A DNA stretch of 32,244 nucleotides from a virus: IMG/VR virus record IMGVR_UViG_3300042465_002411, positions 1 to 32,244 of that record. One strand, 5' to 3'. This document shows, piece by piece, positions 8,653 through 14,480 of the stretch. A program made the translations under genes and the position numbers. The number at the start of each line of letters is the position of its first letter. Position 1 is the first letter of the stretch. The notes below the pieces were generated by a model. It saw only the letters and a list, made by a program, of their open reading frames with translations. It ran no database searches and had not been told where the DNA came from.

Positions 8653-8685
8653 AAACCCTATAATTAATTTTATAGGGTTTTTTTA
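8653..8685 (+). terminator. Strong terminator ending the late unit
   Basis: AAACCCTATAA (8653-8663) pairs perfectly over 11 bp with TTATAGGGTTT (8670-8680), 6-base loop, followed by a T run. Strands are nearly symmetrical, so it may also stop opposite transcription. Confidence 0.93.
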
Positions 8686-8705
8686 TTTATTTTAATTAAA
8701 ATGTA

Positions 8706-8735
8706 TTGTTTATCTAAAAAAAGGTTTTATATTTG
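8706..8735 (+). promoter_or_regulatory. Bacteroidota-type promoter of small RNA 1
   Basis: TTG at 8706-8708, 19-base spacer, TATATTTG at 8728-8735. This matches the Bacteroidota primary sigma consensus (TTG and TAnnTTTG). The predicted RNA start is near 8740-8742, just before the first stem of the RNA. Confidence 0.8.
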
Positions 8736-8740
8736 TAATT

Positions 8741-8840
8741 CAATATGGCTAGACACCTATTGATTTAGGTAGCCATTTTGATAAAACGAAATATCACCCT
8801 TAAGCAAAGTAGTCTAGCCCTTTGTATTAAGGGTTTTTTG
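8741..8840 (+). ncRNA. Structured ~100-nt RNA with intrinsic terminator
   Basis: From the predicted start, hairpin I is ATGGCT (8745-8750) with AGCCAT (8771-8776), a 4-base AGAC bulge, and ACCTA (8755-8759) with TAGGT (8766-8770). Hairpin II is CCCTTAA+CAAAG (8797-8809) with CTTTG+TTAAGGG (8820-8833), ending in six T: a terminator. The 10-base loop of hairpin II contains GTCTAGCC (8812-8819), fully complementary to GGCTAGAC (8747-8754). So the loop can form a pseudoknot with the 5' end or replace hairpin I. No long ORF lies inside. It may be a stand-alone small RNA or an attenuator/riboswitch-like leader of the downstream region. No known family recognised. Confidence 0.7.
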
Positions 8841-8857
8841 TTTCCTAAAAACAATCG

Positions 8858-9053
8858 AGATAGTTATTTATGGGGAAATACAACAATTTAACCTATCTTT
8901 AAAGCACTAAAATGGGATTCTAATGGTGCAACTGTGAACGAAACTACGACGGCTAACTAAGTAAATTTCAAACAGAGGAAAAAGGTATAAAATGAAAAAT
9001 ATTTATATCTGGATTAACACGAAAGTAGTTTTTCCCTTAGGCTTCTTCTGTTT
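8858..9053 (+). ncRNA. Folded non-coding stretch upstream of HNH gene
   Basis: This stretch is less AT-rich than its surroundings and contains nested complementary blocks: AGATAG (8858-8863) with CTATCT (8893-8898), enclosing a smaller hairpin; GCAC (8904-8907) with GTGC (8926-8929); and AAACAGAGGAA (8970-8980) with TTCTTCTGTTT (9043-9053), 11 bp with one G-T pair. No protein fits apart from a 24-codon ORF. It may be a functional RNA or a relic of a self-splicing intron or other element linked to the HNH gene. Intron core motifs were not recognised, and no split gene flanks it. Confidence 0.4.
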
Positions 9054-9066
9054 ACTCACCAACTAA
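8992..9066 (+). CDS. Possible 24-residue hydrophobic peptide
   Basis: ATG at 8992, preceded by a purine-rich stretch (GAGGAAAAAGG, 8976-8985), encodes 24 residues with a hydrophobic second half (VVFPLGFFCLL). The start lies inside the long hairpin 8970-9053, which would hide or expose it. It may be chance in a non-coding RNA. Confidence 0.25.
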   Translation: MKNIYIWINTKVVFPLGFFCLLTN

Positions 9067-9125
9067 AACTTCAAAGTAATATAATAAGTATATATATAAT
9101 AGTATATAATTAATAATTAAATAAT

Positions 9126-9133
9126 CACTAAAA
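9126..9133 (+). promoter_or_regulatory. CACTAAAA leader of HNH gene
   Basis: CACTAAAA begins 16 bases before the ATG at 9142, one of nine such early leaders. Confidence 0.55.
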
Positions 9134-9141
9134 TAAATAAT

Positions 9142-9807
9142 ATGAAAGAATGTAGTAATTGTAAAATAGAAATGGAATTAATTGAATTTAATAAAAAAAA
9201 AGAAACAAAAGATGGCTTTAGTAGTAAATGTAAAATATGTGAGAAAGAAAGAGCTATATTATGGTTTAATAATAATATAAATATTATAAAAGAAACCAAA
9301 AAAAAATACTATTTAAATAATAAAGAAAATTTAAAAGAAAAAAACAAAAAATAATATTTAAATAATTTAGAAAAAGTAAAAAATAAACAAAAAGAAACTG
9401 CAAAATTATATTATAAAAATAATAAAGAAAAAATAATAAAAAGAAATATAAAAAATCAAAAAAATAGAAAATTAATAGACCCTTTATTTAAATTAAGTTG
9501 TAATATTAGAACATTAATATGGATATCATTAAAAAAAAAATATACAAAAACTTCACGTACTCATCAAATATTAGGATGCTCCTTTGAAGATTTTAAAATA
9601 CACTTACAGAGCCAATTTACAAAAGGAATGAACTGGGAAAACGCTGGAGAATGGCATTTAGACCATATCTATCCAGTATCACTTGCAAAGAGCGAAGAAG
9701 AACTAATACAATTAAACCACTATACTAATTTTCAACCATTGTGGGCAAAAGATAATTTACAAAAAGGAAATAAGATAATAGATAATAAACGGCTAAAATT
9801 AATTTAG
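9142..9807 (+). pseudogene. HNH endonuclease gene interrupted by ochre stop
   Basis: One continuous reading frame of 221 codons, broken only by TAA at 9352-9354 (codon 71). The N-terminal piece has a Cys-pair motif (CSNCKIEM ... CKICEKERA), followed by a Lys/Asn/Tyr-rich linker. The C-terminal piece has the phage HNH core: HQILGCSFEDFK, GMNWEN, WHLDHIYPVS and FQPLWAKDNLQKGNK. Similar intact proteins are free-standing or intron-encoded homing endonucleases. In the linker the pattern KKYYLNN recurs, and the stop stands exactly where a Tyr codon (TAC or TAT) stands in the upstream unit, so one substitution explains it. The gene is probably inactive, unless the stop is read through or is a consensus error. 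It also carries an early-type leader (9126). Confidence 0.85.
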
Positions 9808-9828
9808 AAATAAATAGTTATTAAAATT

Positions 9829-9857
9829 TTGTTTATAAAGTTAAAAGATTATCTTTG
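9829..9857 (+). promoter_or_regulatory. Early promoter upstream of DUF3850 gene
   Basis: TTG at 9829-9831, 18-base spacer, TATCTTTG at 9850-9857. The upstream block GTTATTAAAA-TTTGTTTATA is shared with the promoters at 12789 and 18342. Confidence 0.8.
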
Positions 9858-9867
9858 TAAAATAAAC

Positions 9868-9875
9868 CACTAAAA
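9868..9875 (+). promoter_or_regulatory. CACTAAAA leader of DUF3850 gene
   Basis: Begins 16 bases before the ATG at 9884 and about 6 bases after the predicted transcription start, so it is the very 5' part of this mRNA. Confidence 0.6.
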
Positions 9876-9883
9876 AATAAATT

Positions 9884-10123
9884 ATGATACATAAATTAAA
9901 AATACTTCCCTATTATGCTGAATTGCATTTGATGAATAAGAAGAATTGGGAAATCAGAAAAAACGATAGGGATTTTAAAGTAAATGATAAAATATATTTT
10001 GAGGTAATTGAAGAAGAAAAGCACCCGCTCGGAAAAAGATGTTACCGAAGAAAAATAGACTATGTTTTTGAAGGCGAAGAATACGGATTAGAAAAAGGAT
10101 ATTGCATTTTATCAATAAGTTAA
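9884..10123 (+). CDS. DUF3850 (ASCH/PUA-like) protein
   Basis: A 79-residue protein with the DUF3850 pattern: HKLKILPYYAELHL at the N-terminus, WEIRKNDRDFKVNDKI in the middle, and YGLEKGYCILSI at the C-terminus. The family belongs to the ASCH/PUA-like folds, thought to bind RNA or nucleotides, and is common in small phage early regions. First gene behind an early promoter. Exact role unknown. Confidence 0.85.
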   Translation: MIHKLKILPYYAELHLMNKKNWEIRKNDRDFKVNDKIYFEVIEEEKHPLGKRCYRRKIDYVFEGEEYGLEKGYCILSIS

Positions 10124-10134
10124 AATAAAAATAA

Positions 10135-10251
10135 ATGAAACAAACACCATTACAAAGAGTCAAAAGAATTTTAGACTTCAACCACAAAAGAGGGAACAAC
10201 AAGGAATCAGTAAATGAAGTTTACAGAAAGATAATTAACACTAAAAAATAA
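10135..10251 (+). CDS. Small basic protein
   Basis: A 38-residue ORF, strongly basic (K and R), ending inside the leader of the next gene: its last codons overlap the CACTAAAA motif at 10239. No motif recognised. It fills an otherwise empty gap in a tightly packed operon. Confidence 0.45.
   Translation: MKQTPLQRVKRILDFNHKRGNNKESVNEVYRKIINTKK
10239..10246 (+). promoter_or_regulatory. CACTAAAA leader of 10255 gene
   Basis: Begins 16 bases before the ATG at 10255. The sequence from the motif to the ATG is identical to that before the 9884 gene (CACTAAAAAATAAATTATG). Confidence 0.55.
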
Positions 10252-10254
10252 ATT

Positions 10255-10590
10255 ATGAAAAGATTAGAAAACATTTATGATGTTACAAAAAGATTATGCG
10301 GAATGATTGAACCACAAGGGGCAACAAGCGTTGATGCTGTTAGATTAGATAATTTGACAGACACAATAGACTTAACTGAAAGATTAATTGAAGATATTAT
10401 TATGGTTGCACTCCATAAAGATAGATTTGAATTTTCAATGAAAAAAGCAGGAGAAAAAGCTGATAACTTTATTAGTGGATTACGTGGAAGATTAAATCCT
10501 AAGCCAATGTTTTCTGAACACGAAATTTCACGACTTCAAAGTAAAATTCACGCAATTACTAGAGATGGCGAACATTACGCAAAAGAATAA
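10255..10590 (+). CDS. Hypothetical early protein
   Basis: A 111-residue, mainly helical protein. A central acidic stretch of D, T and L (about residues 30-55) is followed by a basic part with a Gly/Arg cluster (ISGLRGRL). No family recognised. The leader motif and operon position support a real early gene. Confidence 0.6.
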   Translation: MKRLENIYDVTKRLCGMIEPQGATSVDAVRLDNLTDTIDLTERLIEDIIMVALHKDRFEFSMKKAGEKADNFISGLRGRLNPKPMFSEHEISRLQSKIHAITRDGEHYAKE

Positions 10591-10593
10591 ATA

Positions 10594-10707
10594 ATTTATA
10601 GTAAAAAACAAGTTGATTTATTAATAAATTTTTTAAAACAAACAACAGAATATGAATTTTTACAAAGTTTTAGAGATAAAGTCGAACAATTTAAAAAAAA
10701 ATTATGA
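10594..10707 (+). CDS. Possible small protein without ATG
   Basis: In the same frame as the previous gene and directly after its stop, an open frame runs to TGA at 10705-10707 and overlaps the next ATG (10704). The peptide, with KKQVDLLINFLK and FLQSFRDKVEQFKKK, has a convincing helical pattern. The only start candidates are rare codons (ATT at 10594), or the frame is reached by read-through of the TAA at 10588. It could be a decayed gene end. Confidence 0.3.
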   Translation: MYSKKQVDLLINFLKQTTEYEFLQSFRDKVEQFKKKL

Positions 10708-10859
10708 AAATAACAGTAACTAAAATCATTAGAGAATTAGAAGAAAAACACGGTTGGAATACTATCAAAGAATACGAACAGATTTCATTAATCTACGACG
10801 TTTTAAAAGTGGTTGAAGAAATATTAATAAGACAAAAAAACATAACAATACTAAAGTAA
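10704..10859 (+). CDS. Small helical protein
   Basis: A 51-residue protein starting with ATGA overlap to the preceding frame. Predicted by eye as two helices with alternating charged and hydrophobic residues. No family recognised. Confidence 0.5.
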   Translation: MKITVTKIIRELEEKHGWNTIKEYEQISLIYDVLKVVEEILIRQKNITILK

Positions 10860-10860
10860 A

Positions 10861-11112
10861 ATGAATCCAAAAAAAAAGAATCAGGAAATGCACAAACTAT
10901 TTTGTATTAGTCAACTGCTATTAGAAAGCCTTGACGTTTTAAAACCTACAACACCTAAAATGGTTAAATATAAGACCGATTTAACCGCTCTTTGTGAAGA
11001 GTTGAACAATGTTACATCCGACACTTATACAGTTCAGAAAAGCACTTATTTCCACGAAATGACAAAGAAAATAGACAGCATAATTAGAAACAATTTTAAC
11101 GATAAAATGTAA
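10861..11112 (+). CDS. Hypothetical early protein
   Basis: An 83-residue helical protein with a Lys-rich N-terminus, starting 1 base after the previous stop. Two Cys (residues 15 and 46), no zinc pattern. Unknown function. Confidence 0.55.
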   Translation: MNPKKKNQEMHKLFCISQLLLESLDVLKPTTPKMVKYKTDLTALCEELNNVTSDTYTVQKSTYFHEMTKKIDSIIRNNFNDKM

Positions 11113-11116
11113 TATT

Positions 11117-11278
11117 ATGAAAAGAACAATCATTGAACTTATTTTAAACACGCTAGGAATTTATATTATTTGGTTTTTAATCCTGAAAAATAAAACATTT
11201 AATTTATATTCAAAAAAAGGATTTTTAACGTTTTTGGCAATTCTCTCCGCTGTAACATTAATAAAAATAAAACTATGA
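11117..11278 (+). CDS. Small two-helix membrane protein
   Basis: A 53-residue protein with two hydrophobic segments (about residues 5-22, IIELILNTLGIYIIWFLI, and about residues 34-49, FLTFLAILSAVTLI) joined by a Lys-rich loop. Its stop overlaps the next ATG (ATGA), so translation is coupled. Possibly an early membrane-acting protein such as a host take-over or exclusion factor; this is inference only. Confidence 0.55.
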   Translation: MKRTIIELILNTLGIYIIWFLILKNKTFNLYSKKGFLTFLAILSAVTLIKIKL

Positions 11279-11544
11279 ATCCTTACGAATCAATATTAAG
11301 AGAGATAGCATCAGGAATGTTAGAGACAGCAGAAATAAAACCTAATTTTTCAAATGATGCTTTTATAGATGCAGTATTAATTTTTCAAACTGTACTTATA
11401 GACAAACTATATTATAGCTACAAAGACTACCCTTTAGAACTTCAAGAAAAAAAAGCAGCTGGAGAAGAATTAAGAAACTTTATTTTAAAATTCACAAGTT
11501 TAGATACTCACGAATTAGTAAACAATTACGGTAATGATAGATAA
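11275..11544 (+). CDS. Hypothetical early protein
   Basis: An 89-residue helical, acidic protein. It overlaps the membrane-protein gene (4 bases) and the next gene (11 bases). No family recognised, but the type, with MNPYESILREIASGMLE at the N-terminus, is common among small genes of Bacteroidota phages. Confidence 0.6.
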   Translation: MNPYESILREIASGMLETAEIKPNFSNDAFIDAVLIFQTVLIDKLYYSYKDYPLELQEKKAAGEELRNFILKFTSLDTHELVNNYGNDR

Positions 11545-11755
11545 TAATTTAAAGCTCAAAAACATATTAAAAAAAATGTTAAAATTGCATTTAGAAAATA
11601 AACAGCCTTTAGAAAATAAAGCGTTTTGCTGTTCTAAAATTTGGGACAATGGGATGAATATTTATAAAGGTATTCCAGTTTATTATTTTATATTAATTAA
11701 AGGAGACTATATCGGATTAATGGACAGCCCAATGATGCAAGATTATGGAAAATGA
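11534..11755 (+). CDS. Hypothetical early protein
   Basis: A 73-residue protein, N-terminal half basic and helical, C-terminal half with aromatic residues (VYYFILIKGDYIGL). Overlaps the neighbours on both sides. Unknown function. Confidence 0.5.
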   Translation: MIDNNLKLKNILKKMLKLHLENKQPLENKAFCCSKIWDNGMNIYKGIPVYYFILIKGDYIGLMDSPMMQDYGK

Positions 11756-11855
11756 ATTAGAAAAAATTAGGAGAAAATTGTTATTATCTAAAATTTTAAT
11801 GATTATTTTTATGGTAGAAATAATATTAATGATTATTAAAATTATAAATAATTAA
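11745..11855 (+). CDS. Small membrane peptide
   Basis: A 36-residue ORF: charged N-terminus (ENELEKIRRK), then one strongly hydrophobic segment of I, L, M and F. It overlaps the previous gene by 11 bases and the NinG-like gene by one base (TAATG). The size is small, but the overlap pattern and the membrane helix argue for a real gene. Confidence 0.45.
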   Translation: MENELEKIRRKLLLSKILMIIFMVEIILMIIKIINN

Positions 11856-12403
11856 TGAAACAAAAGAAATGTAAAGTTTGCCAAGAGTTATTTTTACCCC
11901 GACAATTTGCCCAGTGTGTCTGTTCGCCAAAATGTGCAATGATCCATTCTAAAAACTTAAAGCAACAAAAAGAGAAAAGAGAATGGAAACAAGAAAAGGC
12001 TGTTTTAAAGGACAAACTAAAAACACTAAGTCAATACGAAGCAGACGCTAAGAAGTCCTTTCAAAAGTGGGTACGATTGCGAGATAAAGACTTACCTTGT
12101 ATTAGTTGCGGAGTAGAACAAACAGAACTTTGGGACGGTGGACATTACAAAAAAGCAGAGATATACAGCGGAGTTATATTTAACGAAAAAAACTGCCACA
12201 AACAATGTAGGAAGTGCAATAGGTTTTTAAACGGTAACGAATTAATGTACCGTCAGGGTTTAATTAAAAGATACGGAATTGAGTATGCTGATGCAATCGA
12301 ACTAAAAGCAAATGAGACACGAAATTATAAATACACAAAAGAAGAATTGATTGCAAAAAAATTAAAGTTTGATATTTTAATTAAAGAACTAAATAAAAAT
12401 TGA
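11855..12403 (+). CDS. ninG: NinG-like recombination protein
   Basis: A 182-residue protein of the phage lambda NinG (Rap) family. It has an N-terminal zinc-finger-like part (CKVC ... CVCSPKC, residues 6-26), a Lys/Gln-rich helix, then a second Cys region (LPCISCG, about residue 84), the GGHYKKAE motif, CHKQCRKCN (about residues 113-121), and a helical end. NinG proteins have a degenerate HNH-like fold and act in phage recombination by cutting branched DNA. The nearby ERF annealing protein (13560) would supply the substrates. Confidence 0.9.
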   Translation: MKQKKCKVCQELFLPRQFAQCVCSPKCAMIHSKNLKQQKEKREWKQEKAVLKDKLKTLSQYEADAKKSFQKWVRLRDKDLPCISCGVEQTELWDGGHYKKAEIYSGVIFNEKNCHKQCRKCNRFLNGNELMYRQGLIKRYGIEYADAIELKANETRNYKYTKEELIAKKLKFDILIKELNKN

Positions 12404-12449
12404 ATATCCGACAACAATAAAAAAAGGTAGGAAAAAGAATAATAATATT

Positions 12450-12650
12450 ATGAGTACATTTTTAGAAAGATTAGAAGTAGAACAATTAGAATTGCAAACA
12501 AAAACACACGCATTAGAAACTTTTGTCGATAGTAATCCAGTTTTTGAAACGGTTAGCGAAATCCAAAGAGTTTTATTAGTAAATCAATTGAGTTCGATGC
12601 AAGGTTATTTATTTTGTTTGAATGAAAGAATTTTGGATTTATCTAAATAA
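12450..12650 (+). CDS. Small crAss001_48-like protein
   Basis: A 66-residue, two-helix protein with the pattern FLERLEVEQLEL at the N-terminus and a second amphipathic helix (VLLVNQLSSMQGYLFCLNERI). Such proteins of unknown function are widespread in phages, including crAss-like ones. The family link is from pattern memory and moderate. The -33 part of the next promoter lies inside its last codons. Confidence 0.6.
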   Translation: MSTFLERLEVEQLELQTKTHALETFVDSNPVFETVSEIQRVLLVNQLSSMQGYLFCLNERILDLSK

Positions 12651-12664
12651 ATAACCTATCTTTG
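12633..12664 (+). promoter_or_regulatory. Promoter of small RNA 2
   Basis: TTG at 12633-12635, 21-base spacer, TATCTTTG at 12657-12664. Predicted RNA start near 12669-12671. Confidence 0.7.
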
Positions 12665-12669
12665 TAATA

Positions 12670-12751
12670 GATGTTTAATAGCCATCATTTTTTCATAATT
12701 TTAGTTTTAGTGAACTGGAGAAAACCTAGCGGAAACGTTGGGTTTTTTTTT
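12670..12751 (+). ncRNA. Small RNA antisense to early gene leaders
   Basis: A gap without a gene holds a promoter (12633-12664), then about 80 bases, then a terminator with a GAAA loop. Bases 12694-12712 read CATAATTTTAGTTTTAGTG, the reverse complement of CACTAAAACTAAAATTATG, i.e. of the shared early leader including a start codon. Against the ATPase leader (15425-15444) the only difference is one bulged A. Against the methyltransferase start (20434-20458), counting the T-run upstream of the CAT, 22 of 25 positions pair. This suggests a trans-acting RNA that blocks or modulates initiation of several early genes. The structure is seen in the sequence; the function is inferred. Confidence 0.6.
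12722..12751 (+). terminator. Terminator with GAAA tetraloop
   Basis: AAACCTAGCG (12722-12731), loop GAAA, CGTTGGGTTT (12736-12745): 10 bp with two G-T pairs, then nine T residues (12743-12751). Confidence 0.92.
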
Positions 12752-12788
12752 GCTTTGAAAAATAAATTAAAAATAAGTTATTAAAAGT

Positions 12789-12820
12789 TTGTTTATAAAA
12801 TTTATTATTTTGTATATTTG
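12789..12820 (+). promoter_or_regulatory. Early promoter for the replication block
   Basis: TTG at 12789-12791, 21-base spacer, TATATTTG at 12813-12820, in a shared upstream block AATAAGTTATTAAAA. Predicted start near 12826. It follows the terminator of small RNA 2. Confidence 0.85.
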
Positions 12821-12859
12821 TACTCGGGTTAAGGAAGTAGTTTTACAGCAAACCCAAAA

Positions 12860-12867
12860 CACTAAAA
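12860..12867 (+). promoter_or_regulatory. CACTAAAA leader of small peptide gene
   Basis: CACTAAAAC starts 12 bases before the ATG at 12872. Confidence 0.55.
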
Positions 12868-12871
12868 CAAA

Positions 12872-12949
12872 ATGAGCAGAGCAACACAATTAAAAATAGG
12901 CTTAGCAATCTTAGCCTATTTTATCTTAAGAACATTAATTAATATTTAA
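12872..12949 (+). CDS. 25-residue membrane peptide
   Basis: First ORF behind a strong early promoter, with its own CACTAAAA leader. It encodes a short basic N-terminus and a hydrophobic segment (IGLAILAYFILRTLI). The next gene has a second copy of the leader directly after this stop. It could be a leader peptide or a small toxin-like membrane peptide. Confidence 0.45.
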   Translation: MSRATQLKIGLAILAYFILRTLINI

Positions 12950-12957
12950 CACTAAAA
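12950..12957 (+). promoter_or_regulatory. CACTAAAA leader of 12961 gene
   Basis: CACTAAAAC begins 11 bases before the ATG at 12961. Confidence 0.55.
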
Positions 12958-12960
12958 CAA

Positions 12961-13164
12961 ATGAGCAAACAAAATGAAAGCTGGGGAAACAAGGAAGTAG
13001 TCGAGTTTCTAACTTTATCAAATAACGCTTTGATAATTGAAAACCAAAGATTGAAAGACAAAATTGAAGCACTAATTAACAGGGTAGAAGTTACCGATGC
13101 AGAATTAGTAAGTAATCACTATTACGAATTTATTAATAATTTTAACTATAAATTGAAAAAGTAA
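12961..13164 (+). CDS. Small coiled-coil protein
   Basis: A 67-residue protein with a heptad-like stretch at residues about 22-50 (ALIIENQRLKDKIEALINRV), suggesting a dimeric coiled coil, and an aromatic C-terminal end. Unknown function. One base separates it from the next gene. Confidence 0.6.
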   Translation: MSKQNESWGNKEVVEFLTLSNNALIIENQRLKDKIEALINRVEVTDAELVSNHYYEFINNFNYKLKK

Positions 13165-13165
13165 A

Positions 13166-13558
13166 ATGAAAAGAGCAATAGCAATGAAATGCAATCAAGA
13201 ACAATGGGATAGCATTAAGGGGAAGTTAGTAGGATGTGAAATATCTGATATAGCAATATTCGAGCGAGATTATTACCTAATAAATAATTATTCACATAAA
13301 CAAAATTCAATTACTAATTTTTCAAAAAACGGAGCAAGAGGAAATAATAGGAAGTTTCACAAAACTTGGAACGAGCAAGTATTCCTTGAAGCGTGTGGAA
13401 TTGAAACAGAAAATATTTTTAAAGGTATTGAGTTGCAGTGGTTCAATACTGATGAAGAAAAGTGGATAGATTGTTGTCATAAATACAGACTTAAACCAGA
13501 CTACTCAGCAGAAATAGCAGAATTAGAAAAACAAATAGAAATTTTAAAAAACAAGTAA
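13166..13558 (+). CDS. Hypothetical early protein
   Basis: A 130-residue protein. The N-terminal part resembles a small globular domain (MKCNQEQWDSIKGKL ... ISDIAIFERDYYLINNY), while the C-terminus ends in a short coiled coil (AEIAELEKQIEILKNK). Proteins of this layout are frequent just upstream of recombination genes in Bacteroidota phages. No function known. Confidence 0.6.
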   Translation: MKRAIAMKCNQEQWDSIKGKLVGCEISDIAIFERDYYLINNYSHKQNSITNFSKNGARGNNRKFHKTWNEQVFLEACGIETENIFKGIELQWFNTDEEKWIDCCHKYRLKPDYSAEIAELEKQIEILKNK

Positions 13559-13559
13559 T

Positions 13560-14126
13560 ATGGAAGTAAGACAATTAGAATTAGGCGAAAAGCTATCAAA
13601 CATACAGTTTGAATTTAAAGCACAAAAGAGCAATTATAACTCTTTTGGGAAATACAAATTTAGAAGTGCAGAGGACATTTTAGAAGCGTTAAAACCGTTC
13701 AATATTAAATATCAAGTCTACTTCACAATTAACGAAAGTTTGGTAAATGCGAACCCCCCAATAATGCAAAGTATAGCTACTATCTTTGATGTGCAAAGCG
13801 GACAGCAAATAGATGCACAAGCTATTGTAGAAGTAGACAAAGAACAAAAAGGAATGGCAATGCCACAAAGATATGGTTCAGCAAGTTCATACGGTAAGAA
13901 ATACGCTTTAGGCAACTTATTATTAATAGACGATACTAAGGATTCAGATGCAACTAATACGCACGGTAATGAGCCTAAAAAAGAGCAAGTAAAGCCTAAT
14001 TTAGAAATAGGAACAGAAGCCTTTACAAAAGCAAAAGATTACTTAGCTGGAGGTGGCGACATAGCATTAATAGAAAAGAAATATATTTTAACCGCTGAAG
14101 TAAAAACAGCACTAACAAAAAAATAA
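13560..14126 (+). CDS. erf: ERF-family single-strand annealing protein
   Basis: A 188-residue protein of the ERF superfamily. It contains FGKYKFRSAEDILEALKP (about residues 29-46), a central beta part, and the signature GSASSYGKKYALGNLLLIDD (about residues 102-121), then a DTKDSDA stretch and a linker to a short helical C-terminus. ERF proteins anneal complementary single strands and help recombination or circularisation of the phage genome. Next to it is an OB-fold protein that may act as its ssDNA-binding partner. Confidence 0.92.
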   Translation: MEVRQLELGEKLSNIQFEFKAQKSNYNSFGKYKFRSAEDILEALKPFNIKYQVYFTINESLVNANPPIMQSIATIFDVQSGQQIDAQAIVEVDKEQKGMAMPQRYGSASSYGKKYALGNLLLIDDTKDSDATNTHGNEPKKEQVKPNLEIGTEAFTKAKDYLAGGGDIALIEKKYILTAEVKTALTKK

Positions 14127-14129
14127 ATT

Positions 14130-14480
14130 ATGGAAATTACAGGAACGATTATAGTAATAGGAGCAACGGAAACAATCGGAGCGAAAGACTTCAAAAAAAG
14201 ATTGTTAGTTTTAAAAACTGAAGAGCAATATCCGCAAAGTATTCCAGTTGAATTTACACAAGATAAAACAACGGTCTTGAATAACTACGCAATCGGGGAC
14301 TTAGTCAAGGTAGGAATAAATCTAAGAGGTTCAGAATGGCAAGGTAAGTATTACGCTAATATTCAAGGTTGGAAAATTGAGAAAACAGTTTCAAAAGATT
14401 TAACAGCACAAAAGCAAATGCCAGATAGGGAAGCGGTATATGGAACTGAAACAGCAGACGATAAATTACCTTGGGAATAA
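14130..14480 (+). CDS. DUF3127 OB-fold, SSB-like protein
   Basis: A 116-residue protein with a DUF3127 pattern: EITGTIIVIGATE, FKKRLLVLKTEEQYPQ, IPVEFTQDK, then GDLVKVGINLRGSEWQGKYY. DUF3127 is found almost only in Bacteroidota and their phages and is predicted to be an OB-fold ssDNA-binding protein. The C-terminal tail DDKLPWE looks like the acidic SSB tip that recruits partners. It sits 3 bases after the ERF gene. Confidence 0.85.
   Translation: MEITGTIIVIGATETIGAKDFKKRLLVLKTEEQYPQSIPVEFTQDKTTVLNNYAIGDLVKVGINLRGSEWQGKYYANIQGWKIEKTVSKDLTAQKQMPDREAVYGTETADDKLPWE

Noticed and set aside
8886-8901. TATCTTTA as a further promoter box
   Set aside because: The box lacks the final G, and no TTG is found at the needed distance upstream.
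8858-9066. Group I or group II intron
   Set aside because: I could not find the conserved core motifs, and no split gene is on either side; kept only as an open possibility.
12670-12720. The antisense stretch read as a leader and ATG of a gene on the minus strand
   Set aside because: On the minus strand the ATG is followed by two Lys codons and a stop (or by a nine-codon frame), and there is no minus-strand promoter. Promoter and T-run terminator both point to the + strand.
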